A stretch of 34,210 nucleotides of DNA from Kiritimatiellia bacterium (GTDB lineage Bacteria; Verrucomicrobiota; Kiritimatiellia; RFP12; UBA1067). A program made the translations under genes and the position numbers. Position 1 is the stretch's first letter; the number at the start of each line of letters is the position of its first letter. Positions 1 to 7,602 of this stretch are shown here, piece by piece. The notes under the pieces were generated by a model, which worked only from the letters and a program-made list of their open reading frames with translations, was not told the DNA's origin and did no database searches. Where the stretch lies: positions 1 through 34,210 of the forward strand of contig JAFYDR010000338.1 of the NCBI GenBank assembly GCA_017544725.1. Direction: 5' to 3'.

Positions 1-3000
1 ATAATCTCGCGGACAAGAGCGGTGACGCCCTCGTCGAGAACCAGTTCAGGTGAGCGCGACGATCCGGCATCCGTGTTGAAACCGATTGATCCGGTCGTGG
101 TCGTCATCGTCAGGATCGTCTTGGTGGGGTTGGCGAAACAGTTGTTGTGAGTCAGGCGAAGGCTCGGATGCCGGTTACTCGTATCGGTTCCGATTTGCAC
201 ATCCGTTCCCTGCCAGACCCCGGTCTCACCGATGATCGTCCGCCCGGCGAAGGCTATGAGCGCACCCGTCGTGGTATTCGTCCCGTTGATGGTCATCGGC
301 TTCGGTCCGCTCTTCTTGAAACTGGCGGCTCCGTCCACACCGCTGTTCGCGCCCCAAGTGATTCCATCCGCTTCATAGAAGGCGAGGAATGTCGCGGGCG
401 TATCGCTCCGTATGTGACCGGCGCTTCCGGTCTGCACGTCACCGAACTGCTGATCGAACCCGTGGAGATCAAGCGTGCTTCCGTAGCCGAGGATGATATC
501 GCACGTGTAATTCAGGACATCGTTCGTCCAGCAATGCAATGAACTACCCCTACCGGCTTGTGCTCCGCCCAATTCGATGTACATCCGATTCCCTTGGTTC
601 TTCAGGTGCAGTTCGGTCTTCCCGTGGAAATTGAAAGCCTTGTTCCTGTCACCCAGCTTTGACTGAATGATCGGATCGCCCTCGATCACCAGTTTTCGGA
701 GAGTCGTATTTTCGGGGTAGAACGCCACCGGTCCCGCAAAGGTACCGCCACCGCTGATCGTCAGCATCGTACCGGGATCATGATAGATCGCAAAACGATC
801 GCCACCGGACTGGTAGATCGGCGCGGTGATCGCGCAATCACCGTAGATGGGTCTAGCACAGAATGCCCCGGAATTGGCAGTTGCCGAACTGGTGATGCGG
901 ATCGGCTTGTCAATCACGGCACCCCACATCTCCAACGACGCACCCTTCGACTGGTCGATGATGATCTCTCCGCCTTCTGCTCCAGAACCGAATGGACGTT
1001 CTTTCGAGAATACCTTCATCACGCCACCTGCCAACTCCACGTTACCCGCGAAGTCGTTGGTGGAGTAGATCGAGAGGCATCCGTTCCCCGTCACCGTGAG
1101 CGTACGGGCTGCATCTCCCTGAAGATTTCCCAACAGGCGGATGCGCTGCGTCGATTCCGTCGAAAGTTGCCACGTCTGGTCGGCAACTAGCGTGACCGGC
1201 AGATCCAGATCGTGCAGGCGCCAGCTTCCAGAAGAGAGAGCACGATCAGCCAACACAACACCCCCTCCCCCGAGAGAAAGAGTCCCGCCTGGAGCGGCCG
1301 TGATCGCAAAGTCATTCGCCGTGTCGAAACAGATGCCGCCGACATAGGCACCGGAGGACGGTATCTGCGCAGCCGCCCCACCTGTGGCGAAGGTCAGCAT
1401 CGAAGTTCCGTTGGTGAAATCAGGAAGCGTGTCTCCGTCCCAGTTTTCCGGCGTCGCGAAGGAGGTGTCCGCACCGCCCCCACCGTCCCACGTAACGGAG
1501 GCGGAAGTCGTATTGAATGCGTCAGACCAGATGACGACTTCATCGTCCGCGACATTCACTACGGTCTCGCCCGGCTCGAACGGGGTGGCAGATTGGTTCG
1601 GGAGAAATGCGCGATGCACGCGGTCATACATGTATGCCACATTGTTGGAAACGCACGGTACGAAATCGCACACCAACCGACCGTCCTCCCAAACCTTCGC
1701 CCACTTGACCCAGGCACTGCCTGTTTTCGTGAGCCAGCCGTTACCGTAATCGCGCCTATAGAATACCGGGCAACCATATTTCATTTTCGAGTAGGTTGTC
1801 GCCCGTCCTGAAAAATCAACTATCTGCGTTCCATCAATCTCTACACCGCCCGGTCCCATCGTGTAGGTACGGAACGCGGTCTCAGGATTATAATTGCCCA
1901 TCGCGAAATTCCCCGAAATCCCGAAGAAACCGTAATAATACTTGTAGTCACCGTTGGGGAAGAAGTAAAAATACTGTGTCAGACCGAAGAGGCAGACGTC
2001 TATCAGTGACTTGCCGCACACTGAAAATTTCGTGTATTCGTTCGGGATTACATCGCTGTTGATCCACGCCGAATTGGCGGAGTAAAGCCATTCGACTTCG
2101 TGGTCATACGGGAAGTCCGCCGCCGAACGCCAGAAGACGCGCATCTGGTATCCGTTGGCGAGCCAGTCACCCGGCACCGGCCCCGTAACCGATGTCGCAC
2201 TTGCCGCTACCTTTCCGATGAATCCGCTGTGTGCCCAGTCGGAGATCGACGTTCCACGATCCACCGTGTCAGCCACTACATAGAGAACGCCCTCGTCATG
2301 TGTCCCCGTCAGCGACACCGTGATCTCTGCCGCACCGATGTTGATGGCGGTGACCGCGAGTTCTGGACCAAACACGAGCGCATCCGAAACAGACTCCACA
2401 CCGCCGCAGTCCTCCGCATCGGGACCGATCTCGTCGCCCATTGTAAAAGCACCGCTACCTGCGTTCGCGCAGAAGGTGCCGTACTTGCGGTCGTAAAGCG
2501 TCGCCACATTGTTCTTCAGGCAAGGCACGTAGTCGCGCTCAATCACGCCGTTTTCGAAAATCTGCGCCGAGTACATCGTGCAACCGCCCATGCGACCAGT
2601 CTGAATCGCACCATCCACAATACGCCCAAAGAGCGAAACTCTGTACGGGGTATCGAGAGTAACTTCGGAGGGATCGAAAGCGTAGTAGCAGATGCCGTCG
2701 ATATACGCACCCTTCGCACAGATGCGGAGTTCGTGCTTTCCGGTACCGGCGGGTGCGACGGCGGTCGATACTCCGTTCACAGAACCTGGTCCCATAAAGC
2801 CGCAAAAGTACGAATTCCTCTCCTTGAGTTCTGTTGTGAAAAGATAACAACGGGAACCGATGCCGAACGGCACGAGCTGTTTGTTCGAGGTTGCGAGCGT
2901 CACGCGTACGTCGCTATTCGTGGTCGGCACGAACGCCGTGTCGATCCACGGACCGTTCGAGTCGGAACGGATGTAGGTGAGCCGCGCGTCGTAGGGCGGC

Positions 3001-3335
3001 ACGTCCGCCATGAGGAAGAAGCGCACGAAGCCCGCCTTATTCTGCCAAGCTGCTGGAATCAAAAACGTCTTTGTCGTCTCGGCAGCGGCGACCACACCGA
3101 CGTAAATCGTCTCGCGTGCGTTCGTCACCGCGTTCCCGATGTCGGACGGAGACCACGCGGCAACCAAAGCCTTCGCGCCATCTTCCGGTTCCGCCTCGGA
3201 GAACTCCAACGAAGCGGCCCCCGTCTCACTGTCAAAAGACGCGACAGAGACCGTTCGCGCATGCGTCGAACGCACGGACGCGAAGAAAAAAACGACAACA
3301 AACAATGTCACATAATTCCAAACACAACCCTTCAT
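1..3335 (-). CDS. Giant exported surface protein, LamG-like domains plus beta-strand repeats (C-terminus beyond window)
   Basis: An uninterrupted reading frame runs from an ATG at 3335 off the left edge: 1111 complete codons and no stop. The start has an AAAGGAG ribosome site at 3343-3349. Residues 1-26 form a signal peptide (hydrophobic FVVVFFF, cleavage likely after STHA). Two LamG-like (concanavalin A-like) segments lie at about 115-300 and 412-590. Each ends with the same motif, D(Y/F)VPC..NNVA..YDR, so they are an internal duplication. From about residue 612 the sequence becomes Gly/Thr/Ser-rich with the TWDGGG...NW motif typical of autotransporter-associated beta-strand repeats, suggesting a long beta-helix. 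It is probably a cell-surface or secreted adhesin or glycan-binding protein. The anchoring domain (autotransporter barrel, sorting tag) is not visible because the 3' end lies outside. Exact ligand unknown. Confidence 0.85.
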   Translation of the reverse strand, partial: MKGCVWNYVTLFVVVFFFASVRSTHARTVSVASFDSETGAASLEFSEAEPEDGAKALVAAWSPSDIGNAVTNARETIYVGVVAAAETTKTFLIPAAWQNKAGFVRFFLMADVPPYDARLTYIRSDSNGPWIDTAFVPTTNSDVRVTLATSNKQLVPFGIGSRCYLFTTELKERNSYFCGFMGPGSVNGVSTAVAPAGTGKHELRICAKGAYIDGICYYAFDPSEVTLDTPYRVSLFGRIVDGAIQTGRMGGCTMYSAQIFENGVIERDYVPCLKNNVATLYDRKYGTFCANAGSGAFTMGDEIGPDAEDCGGVESVSDALVFGPELAVTAINIGAAEITVSLTGTHDEGVLYVVADTVDRGTSISDWAHSGFIGKVAASATSVTGPVPGDWLANGYQMRVFWRSAADFPYDHEVEWLYSANSAWINSDVIPNEYTKFSVCGKSLIDVCLFGLTQYFYFFPNGDYKYYYGFFGISGNFAMGNYNPETAFRTYTMGPGGVEIDGTQIVDFSGRATTYSKMKYGCPVFYRRDYGNGWLTKTGSAWVKWAKVWEDGRLVCDFVPCVSNNVAYMYDRVHRAFLPNQSATPFEPGETVVNVADDEVVIWSDAFNTTSASVTWDGGGGADTSFATPENWDGDTLPDFTNGTSMLTFATGGAAAQIPSSGAYVGGICFDTANDFAITAAPGGTLSLGGGGVVLADRALSSGSWRLHDLDLPVTLVADQTWQLSTESTQRIRLLGNLQGDAARTLTVTGNGCLSIYSTNDFAGNVELAGGVMKVFSKERPFGSGAEGGEIIIDQSKGASLEMWGAVIDKPIRITSSATANSGAFCARPIYGDCAITAPIYQSGGDRFAIYHDPGTMLTISGGGTFAGPVAFYPENTTLRKLVIEGDPIIQSKLGDRNKAFNFHGKTELHLKNQGNRMYIELGGAQAGRGSSLHCWTNDVLNYTCDIILGYGSTLDLHGFDQQFGDVQTGSAGHIRSDTPATFLAFYEADGITWGANSGVDGAASFKKSGPKPMTINGTNTTTGALIAFAGRTIIGETGVWQGTDVQIGTDTSNRHPSLRLTHNNCFANPTKTILTMTTTTGSIGFNTDAGSSRSPELVLDEGVTALVREI

Positions 3336-3342
3336 TTTCAGA

Positions 3343-3349
3343 CTCCTTT
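3343..3349 (-). promoter_or_regulatory. Ribosome binding site of the giant surface protein
   Basis: AAAGGAG on the minus strand, 7 bases before the ATG at 3335. It fixes this start although the frame has no stop inside the window. Confidence 0.7.
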
Positions 3350-3377
3350 CCACCATTTCGTGAATCAAAGTAATACT

Positions 3378-3438
3378 ACTATAACATATTTTGAATTTTC
3401 CCGCTGGTAAAATCTGCAAAAAAATAGGTAAAATCTGC
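3378..3438 (-). promoter_or_regulatory. Candidate promoter with tandem 12-bp direct repeat (activator site)
   Basis: On the minus strand an extended -10 (TGT-TATAGT, 3386-3378) lies 43 bases before the giant surface gene. There is no good -35 hexamer. Instead, GCAGATTTTACC occurs twice, perfectly, at 3438-3427 and 3417-3406, repeat-to-repeat distance 21 bp (two helical turns). The proximal copy ends about 22 bp upstream of the -10, abutting the -35 position. A missing -35 plus helically phased direct repeats is the usual layout of an activator-dependent promoter. The regulator is unknown; the nearby NarL-type regulator is one candidate only. Confidence 0.5.
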
Positions 3439-3836
3439 TCACTCGTAATGAAGAGAGAAGATTGAAGATAAAACAGTGTCAGTAGGAAGTAGACAGTAGG
3501 CAAGTACCCCACCCTCGCCGCGCGCAGGAATACTCACGGGAATAACTTTCGATTGCATTCGATAGCTACCGATGACATGCGACAAACGACACGCGACACG
3601 CAGCATTGGAGTGGCGAGACTGGCACAATACATCCGTCGCCGCTACTGCCTACTCCCTACTGCCTTCTTCTCAGCCTCTCAGCTTCCCCGCTTCTCAGCT
3701 GGCGGCTTCGCTGCTTGTCATTCGTCATTTCTTCATTTTTATCTCTTCATTTTTCATTGCCGCCTCCGGCGGCTCGCTTCTCAGCTGGCGGCTTTGCCGC
3801 CTTCGAAGCTACTAGCTAACAGCTGAAAGCTAGAAG
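3439..3836. other. Gene-free region built of short-period repeats
   Basis: Short open frames here do not resemble proteins and are translations of repeats. Contents in order: 7-bp-period AGTAGGN units (about 3479-3512); a GC hairpin with the GGAATACTCACGGGAATAACTT motif (3525-3551) shared with 13689 and 34050; a module with GCGACAC heptamers and GAGTGGCGA-type nonamers (3549-3631); CTACTGC heptamers (3643-3663); CTCAGCTT octamers (about 3668-3700); GGCGGC-N-GCCGCC hairpins; and the AGCTNNN array at 3807-3845. Confidence 0.75.
3549..3631. repeat. CGACACG-heptamer / GGCGAGACT module, copy 1
   Basis: The stretch CGATAGCTACCGATGACA, followed by ACAAACG-ACACGCG-ACACGC, GCATTGGA and GAGTGGCGA-GACTGGCAC, recurs in the same order around 23557-23586 and 23814-23882, and in part at 26983-27005. 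The inner units have exact 7-bp then 9-bp periods. Confidence 0.65.
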
Positions 3837-3845
3837 CTAAAAGCT
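3807..3845. repeat. AGCTNNN heptamer array (six units) supplying a stop codon
   Basis: AGCT occurs at 3807, 3814, 3821, 3828, 3835 and 3842, exactly every 7 bases, with variable three-base fillers. The array overlaps the 3' end of the neighbouring minus-strand oxidoreductase: its last residues and its TAG stop (3839-3837) are inside the array. Confidence 0.9.
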
Positions 3846-5033
3846 ACCGGGCGTGAGCCTCTTATTCTCGCGGATGAGTTCGTCTAGCGTTGTCTCGCGT
3901 CGGCGGGCGGCAGCTTCGCGTCCCAACACTGCCGTGAAATTGCTCTCGATCACGCGGGAGAGAATCTCGTTGGAAAAATCGCCACCCACGATGTTCTGGT
4001 AGAAATCATCGATGTTCTTGCGGACGCTCGCCTCTGGATTCGGTACACCCCCGGGGAAATGCCGTGTGCCGCCGCGCACGTAGGATTTGCCGGCGTAGGA
4101 GAGGCATCCCGATGCTTGCGTTCCTTGGAAGGAGGCGGTCAGACGTCCTGCCTTAATCCAGTCGTGGTACGATCCCAGAATGCCCTGATGGCACCACAGG
4201 GTACCATCCTCAAACTGGTAAATCACCGTGGCGGAGTCCTTGGCATCGCCGTGTACAGAAGGGCGGAACGCGGCAGACGCGCCCATCGCGCTGACGGGAC
4301 GCTTGCCCATCGCCCACACCACAGCATCGAGAATATGGACATCGTAGTGAACGATATAATCACCGCCGAGCGACACGTCGTTACACCAGACCAAATCCTT
4401 GAGACGGGAGGCTGCGCCTTTTTCCTTCGGAGGATCCTGATAACCGTTCCCGCCAGCCCAGCCGGAGGAGAAGATCATCTGGATTTTTCCCAACGCCCCT
4501 GCCTGAATCCGCTTGGCAACCTCTTGGTTCACGGGATCGCGCGGCAACTGATAGTCCGCCAAAAAAACTTTTTTCTCCGCTGTCGCACGCGCTTTCAAAC
4601 GCTGAATTTGAAGCGTACCGTAGATATCAATCGCGACGGGCTTCGCCATGTAGATATGGAGTCCACGATCCAACGCGTTCTCGGCGAGGTCTGGGAAGAA
4701 GTAAGGCGGCACCTGCAACACGACGGCATCGACACCCGAATCCATCAAGCGCTTTCCGCTGTCCAGTCCGGAAAAGCGGCAGGATTCGGGAACGCCCAGC
4801 GCATTCCCCGCCCTCGCCGCACGATCGGGAAAGTAATCCGCGACCGCCGAAAAGACGAAACCGCCATGTGCCTTGAAGAGATTGCTGATCCATGTTCCGC
4901 GACCACCGCAACCGACCAATCCCAGCTTGATTTGCGGGTCGGCGGGCTTTGCTTCCTGCGCCATCGACAGAACAGGCAGTGCGAACATTCCCGCATGAGC
5001 CAATCGTAAAAAGTCGCGTCGATCCAGATTCAT
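3837..5033 (-). CDS. Tat-exported Gfo/Idh/MocA family oxidoreductase
   Basis: 398 residues from the ATG at 5033. The frame is open back to 5135, but the upstream part is translated from a repeat element. The chosen start has an AAGGGGAG ribosome site and gives a Tat signal (MNLDRRDFLR, then a hydrophobic stretch ending near SMAQA-like SMAQE). A Rossmann NAD(P)-binding motif GLVGCGGRG is at about 38-46, an AKP motif in place of the usual EKP at about 128-130, and GGDYIVHYDVHILD carries the family's substrate-side histidine and aspartate. It is probably a periplasmic sugar or glycoside oxidoreductase acting with a cofactor bound before export; substrate unknown. Its stop codon lies in an AGCTNNN array, so the last residues (GSF) may be repeat-derived. 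The response regulator gene lies 129 bp upstream on the same strand. Confidence 0.88.
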   Translation of the reverse strand: MNLDRRDFLRLAHAGMFALPVLSMAQEAKPADPQIKLGLVGCGGRGTWISNLFKAHGGFVFSAVADYFPDRAARAGNALGVPESCRFSGLDSGKRLMDSGVDAVVLQVPPYFFPDLAENALDRGLHIYMAKPVAIDIYGTLQIQRLKARATAEKKVFLADYQLPRDPVNQEVAKRIQAGALGKIQMIFSSGWAGGNGYQDPPKEKGAASRLKDLVWCNDVSLGGDYIVHYDVHILDAVVWAMGKRPVSAMGASAAFRPSVHGDAKDSATVIYQFEDGTLWCHQGILGSYHDWIKAGRLTASFQGTQASGCLSYAGKSYVRGGTRHFPGGVPNPEASVRKNIDDFYQNIVGGDFSNEILSRVIESNFTAVLGREAAARRRETTLDELIRENKRLTPGSF

Positions 5034-5053
5034 CGTGTTCTCCCCTTGCTTAT

Positions 5054-5136
5054 AACTTCGCTTCGCGAAGCCGCTAGACGCGGCAATGACGAGTGAAGAG
5101 TGACGAGTGACGGTACTTTTCCAAGTTATTCCCATA
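5054..5136 (-). repeat. Dispersed approximately 125-bp element, copy 3 (diverged), in the oxidoreductase leader
   Basis: Read on the minus strand: GGGAATAACTTGG, a TACCGTC block, CTCGTCA-type heptamers, then the CTTCGC-TTC-GCGAAG hairpin and AAGTT. The same order is seen at 13689-13813 (+) and 31447-31314 (-). The element ends just before the ribosome site of the gene starting at 5033. Confidence 0.75.
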
Positions 5137-5162
5137 AACGTTTTCGTAACGCGGACGGCGGA

Positions 5163-5834
5163 CTACTTTGCCTTGTACCCCAGCCAGCGAGCCACCGCCG
5201 CGTTCTTTGAGCGTACGTGGAGCTTCTTGTAGATGCGCAACACGTAGGTATGGACGGTCGCGTAACCGATGTTCAAACGATCGGCAATCTCCTTGTACGA
5301 ATAGCCCTGCGCAAGGAGATCGAGAACCTCCTTCTCGCGAGGAGCCAACTCGTCCGACTCGTCGAGCCTGCCACCTTCCGCGACTGACCGTTGGGCGGAC
5401 GATGCCAGAGAGGTTCCGGAACGGAAGGCATCCACCACCTTCCGCGCCAACGCACTGGTCATCGGCGCACCTCCTTGGTGAATGTCGCGAATCGCCGCCA
5501 ACAGGTCACGCGCTCGTGCGGGTTTGACGAGATAGCCGTGCGCACCGGCGGCCAATGCGCGGAAGAGGTTGTCCGTATCCTGATAGACCGTCAACATGAC
5601 GATCTGGAGATCCGGCAGTTTTTCGGAGAGGCGGTGCACGCATTCGATTCCGTCCATGCCCGGCAGATTGATGTCCATCACCGCAACGTTCGGCTGGAGT
5701 TCTGCAGCCTTTTCGACCGCCTCCTCGCCCGTTCCGAACGTACCGACACACGTGCAGGAGGAATCGCTGTCGATCATTTCCTGAATTCCCTTGCGCAGTA
5801 GTCCTTCGTCTTCCACTACGATCACACGTATCAT
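5163..5834 (-). CDS. NarL/FixJ-type response regulator (orphan)
   Basis: 223 residues, a normal length for the family. The receiver domain (1-120) has the acidic pair E8-D9, phospho-acceptor D54 in VMDINLPGMDG, T82, Y101 and K104 (KPA), all as expected for an active receiver. A linker follows, then a LuxR-type helix-turn-helix at about 161-215 (LAPREKEVLDLLAQGYSYKEIADRL, then VHTYVLRIYKKL). GAGAGG precedes the ATG at 5834. It should bind DNA as a phosphorylated dimer. No histidine kinase is present in the window, so the partner is elsewhere. It sits between two Tat oxidoreductase genes on the same strand, separated from the upstream one by a strong hairpin, so it may have its own promoter or depend on read-through. 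The target genes cannot be told from sequence alone. Confidence 0.95.
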   Translation of the reverse strand: MIRVIVVEDEGLLRKGIQEMIDSDSSCTCVGTFGTGEEAVEKAAELQPNVAVMDINLPGMDGIECVHRLSEKLPDLQIVMLTVYQDTDNLFRALAAGAHGYLVKPARARDLLAAIRDIHQGGAPMTSALARKVVDAFRSGTSLASSAQRSVAEGGRLDESDELAPREKEVLDLLAQGYSYKEIADRLNIGYATVHTYVLRIYKKLHVRSKNAAVARWLGYKAK

Positions 5835-5872
5835 ATCGGTACCCTCTCCATTCTTGCAAACCTTGGTGTGAT

Positions 5873-5928
5873 AAACAAACGGATTTGCTCAGGCTGAACG
5901 GCCTTCACGCGAACAAATCCGTTTGTTT
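5873..5928 (-). terminator. Perfect 15-bp stem hairpin between GH109-like gene and response regulator
   Basis: AAACAAACGGATTTG (5873-5887) pairs without mismatch with CAAATCCGTTTGTTT (5914-5928). The loop holds a smaller AGGC...GCCT pairing. It begins 25 bp past the stop of the minus-strand GH109-like gene. The A/T-rich foot gives a GTTTGTTTAT tract on the minus strand, so it is a plausible intrinsic terminator or attenuator limiting read-through into the response regulator gene. Confidence 0.75.
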
Positions 5929-5952
5929 TTCATACGTGGCATCCGACACAGC

Positions 5953-7377
5953 CTACACCGACTGCGCGTCCTTGCTCTTCGCGATCTGGTCGAAGCGGAA
6001 CTTCCCGATGTCGATCTCATCGACCGTGAACGGCTTTGCCGTCTTCCATCCACCGCGCGTGTAGTCGGGGAAGTCGATCGCCGCCGAGCGAGAATTCACC
6101 GACTTTTCGGACAACTCCACAATCGAGCTGTAGGTTGCGAGATCATAGACATCCGTATCGAGCGGAAGCCCGTTCTGCAGACAGTACGCCCAGCGCAGAT
6201 CCATGATGAAGTCCATTCCGCCGTGACCGCCCACCTTCTTCGCGATCTCGCCCGCAACCTTCCAGAAGGGGTGCTTGTACTCCTCGCGAATCTGCTCCGC
6301 CTTTTCCGCTGGGAAATAGTCGTGCGCGGTTCCGTCGCCCACTTTCGTCTCGAATGTGACGCGGTATTCGGGATAGGCGCGGAAGATGCCACGCGTACCC
6401 ATCAGCAGGTCGCCGCGAGAATACGGACGCGGCGTACAGACATTGTGCGTGAGCTGGATCGTGCGACCGCCAACCGTACGAATCAGGCTGACATTGACGT
6501 CCCCACGCACCATCTTCGCCGAATGACGCCAGTCCGACTCCGGGAAGTTCTCCTTGCCGAACAGTTCGAAGGATGCGCTCTTCGTCTCCATCGAAACGAG
6601 ATAGTCGAAACGATCACCCCGGTTGATGTCCATGCACTTGCCGGCGGGAACCAGTCCGTGCGTCGGATAGTAATTCCCGTGGTGTGTCTTGTGACGCTCG
6701 ATCCGCCAAAAAACGCCGTCATGTGGATTGTACTGCAAACTGCGCTGGTCATGCGAGTAACCGACCTCTGACTGGATGATCTCGCCGAGCATTCCCTTCT
6801 TCACCAGATTGAACGCCAGCATCTCGTACTCACCGTACGCACAGTTCTCCAGCATCATGCAGTGACGACGATTCCGTTCCGCCGCTTCGACCGTCTGCCA
6901 GCACTCGTCCAGATTAAAGACACCAGGGACCTCCTGCATGACATGCTTGCCGTGATCCATCGCATAAACGTTGATCGGACAGTGGAGCGGACGCGGCGTC
7001 GCCGAATAGACGACATCGAAATCCTGCGTATCACACATGCGCTTCCAGTCATCTTCCGTCTTACCGTACTCCTTGGCGGGAGGCTTTCCCTGTTCCTTCA
7101 GCCAGTTCCGCGCCAGTTCCAGCCGTGCGGGGTTGATGTCGCAGATTGCCGAGACCTCGCAACCGGGAATCTGCGAGATGCGCTGAACCGCAGGCAAGCC
7201 ACGTCCGCCGATTCCGATAAAGCCGATTCGGATCGTCTTCATTGGCGGGACGGTAAACCCATGCATCGGCGCACCGGTCGCGGCGGCAACTCCTCCCTGC
7301 GCAAATGAACCTGCCGCCATCGCGGCAACACCCATCCACGCAGTTCCCTTTAGAAAATCACGTCTGCTTTGAGCCAT
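5953..7377 (-). CDS. GH109-like Tat-exported NAD-dependent glycosidase / oxidoreductase
   Basis: 474 residues, ACGGAGG ribosome site before the ATG at 7377. The N-terminus is a Tat signal (AQSRRDFLKG, hydrophobic to about residue 35). The NAD-binding motif IGFIGIGGRG is at 51-60, QEVPG at 148-152, ENCAYGEYEM at 177-186, and HGNYYPTHGLVP with the following CMDINRGDRFDYLVSM at 233-263. This last block is the signature of glycoside hydrolase family 109 (alpha-N-acetylgalactosaminidases that use NAD in a redox-assisted, retaining mechanism); the tyrosine/histidine of YPTHG belong to the active site in that family. A role in removing terminal GalNAc from mucin or other glycans in the periplasm is likely but not proven; relatives with other activities exist. 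It has its own promoter (7445-7474) and is followed by a strong hairpin. Confidence 0.88.
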   Translation of the reverse strand: MAQSRRDFLKGTAWMGVAAMAAGSFAQGGVAAATGAPMHGFTVPPMKTIRIGFIGIGGRGLPAVQRISQIPGCEVSAICDINPARLELARNWLKEQGKPPAKEYGKTEDDWKRMCDTQDFDVVYSATPRPLHCPINVYAMDHGKHVMQEVPGVFNLDECWQTVEAAERNRRHCMMLENCAYGEYEMLAFNLVKKGMLGEIIQSEVGYSHDQRSLQYNPHDGVFWRIERHKTHHGNYYPTHGLVPAGKCMDINRGDRFDYLVSMETKSASFELFGKENFPESDWRHSAKMVRGDVNVSLIRTVGGRTIQLTHNVCTPRPYSRGDLLMGTRGIFRAYPEYRVTFETKVGDGTAHDYFPAEKAEQIREEYKHPFWKVAGEIAKKVGGHGGMDFIMDLRWAYCLQNGLPLDTDVYDLATYSSIVELSEKSVNSRSAAIDFPDYTRGGWKTAKPFTVDEIDIGKFRFDQIAKSKDAQSV

Positions 7378-7444
7378 TTGTCAATCCTCCGTAATTCGTA
7401 AAAACCCTTTCCCTCCTTACATAACCGTAACGGGAAACGAAACC

Positions 7445-7474
7445 ATTATACCGTACCCGACAAGCCACAATCAA
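7445..7474 (-). promoter_or_regulatory. Sigma-70-type promoter of the GH109-like gene
   Basis: On the minus strand TTGATT (7474-7469) and a perfect TATAAT (7450-7445) are separated by 18 bp, 67 bp upstream of the ATG at 7377. The -35 box directly abuts (and shares its last base with) an AGCTNNN array (7474-7491). Confidence 0.6.
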
Positions 7475-7491
7475 GCTTTTAGCTTTCAGCT
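7474..7491. repeat. AGCTNNN heptamer array (three units)
   Basis: AGCT at 7474, 7481 and 7488, exact 7-bp period. It lies immediately upstream of the -35 box of the GH109-like gene, so unit number could affect promoter context. Confidence 0.8.
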
Positions 7492-7551
7492 TGTTGCACA
7501 ACCGACGGAATGTCAGGGCAAAAAATACCCGCACGCTGAACCGAAGACGCA

Positions 7552-7590
7552 CACCTTGTTCTGCGCCGCGCTGGGAACGGCGCGGATGCC
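7552..7590. repeat. CACCTTGTTC + GC hairpin element
   Basis: CACCTTGTTCTGCGCC followed by a GC-rich inverted repeat matches 16083-16115 (CATCTTGTTCCTCGCCC then hairpin) and 17630-17664 (CACCTTGTTCCGCGCCC then hairpin). Always found just downstream of, or between, gene ends; here it follows the 3' end of the nucleoside phosphorylase gene. Confidence 0.6.
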
Positions 7591-7602
7591 GCCACCGTCC
7601 AA

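Noticed and set aside
3553-3826. Three overlapping small frames (69-88 codons)
   Set aside because: They translate repeat DNA (Ser/Leu/Ala runs from CTCAGCTT and GGCGGC units) and have no ribosome site.
5034-5135. 34-residue N-terminal extension of the oxidoreductase
   Set aside because: It is translated from a dispersed repeat; the Tat signal and ribosome site place the start at 5033.
7412-7417. ATG-TAA start-stop in the leader of the GH109-like gene
   Set aside because: It occurs with an AAGGAGG sequence after, not before, the ATG, so there is no reason to think it is translated.
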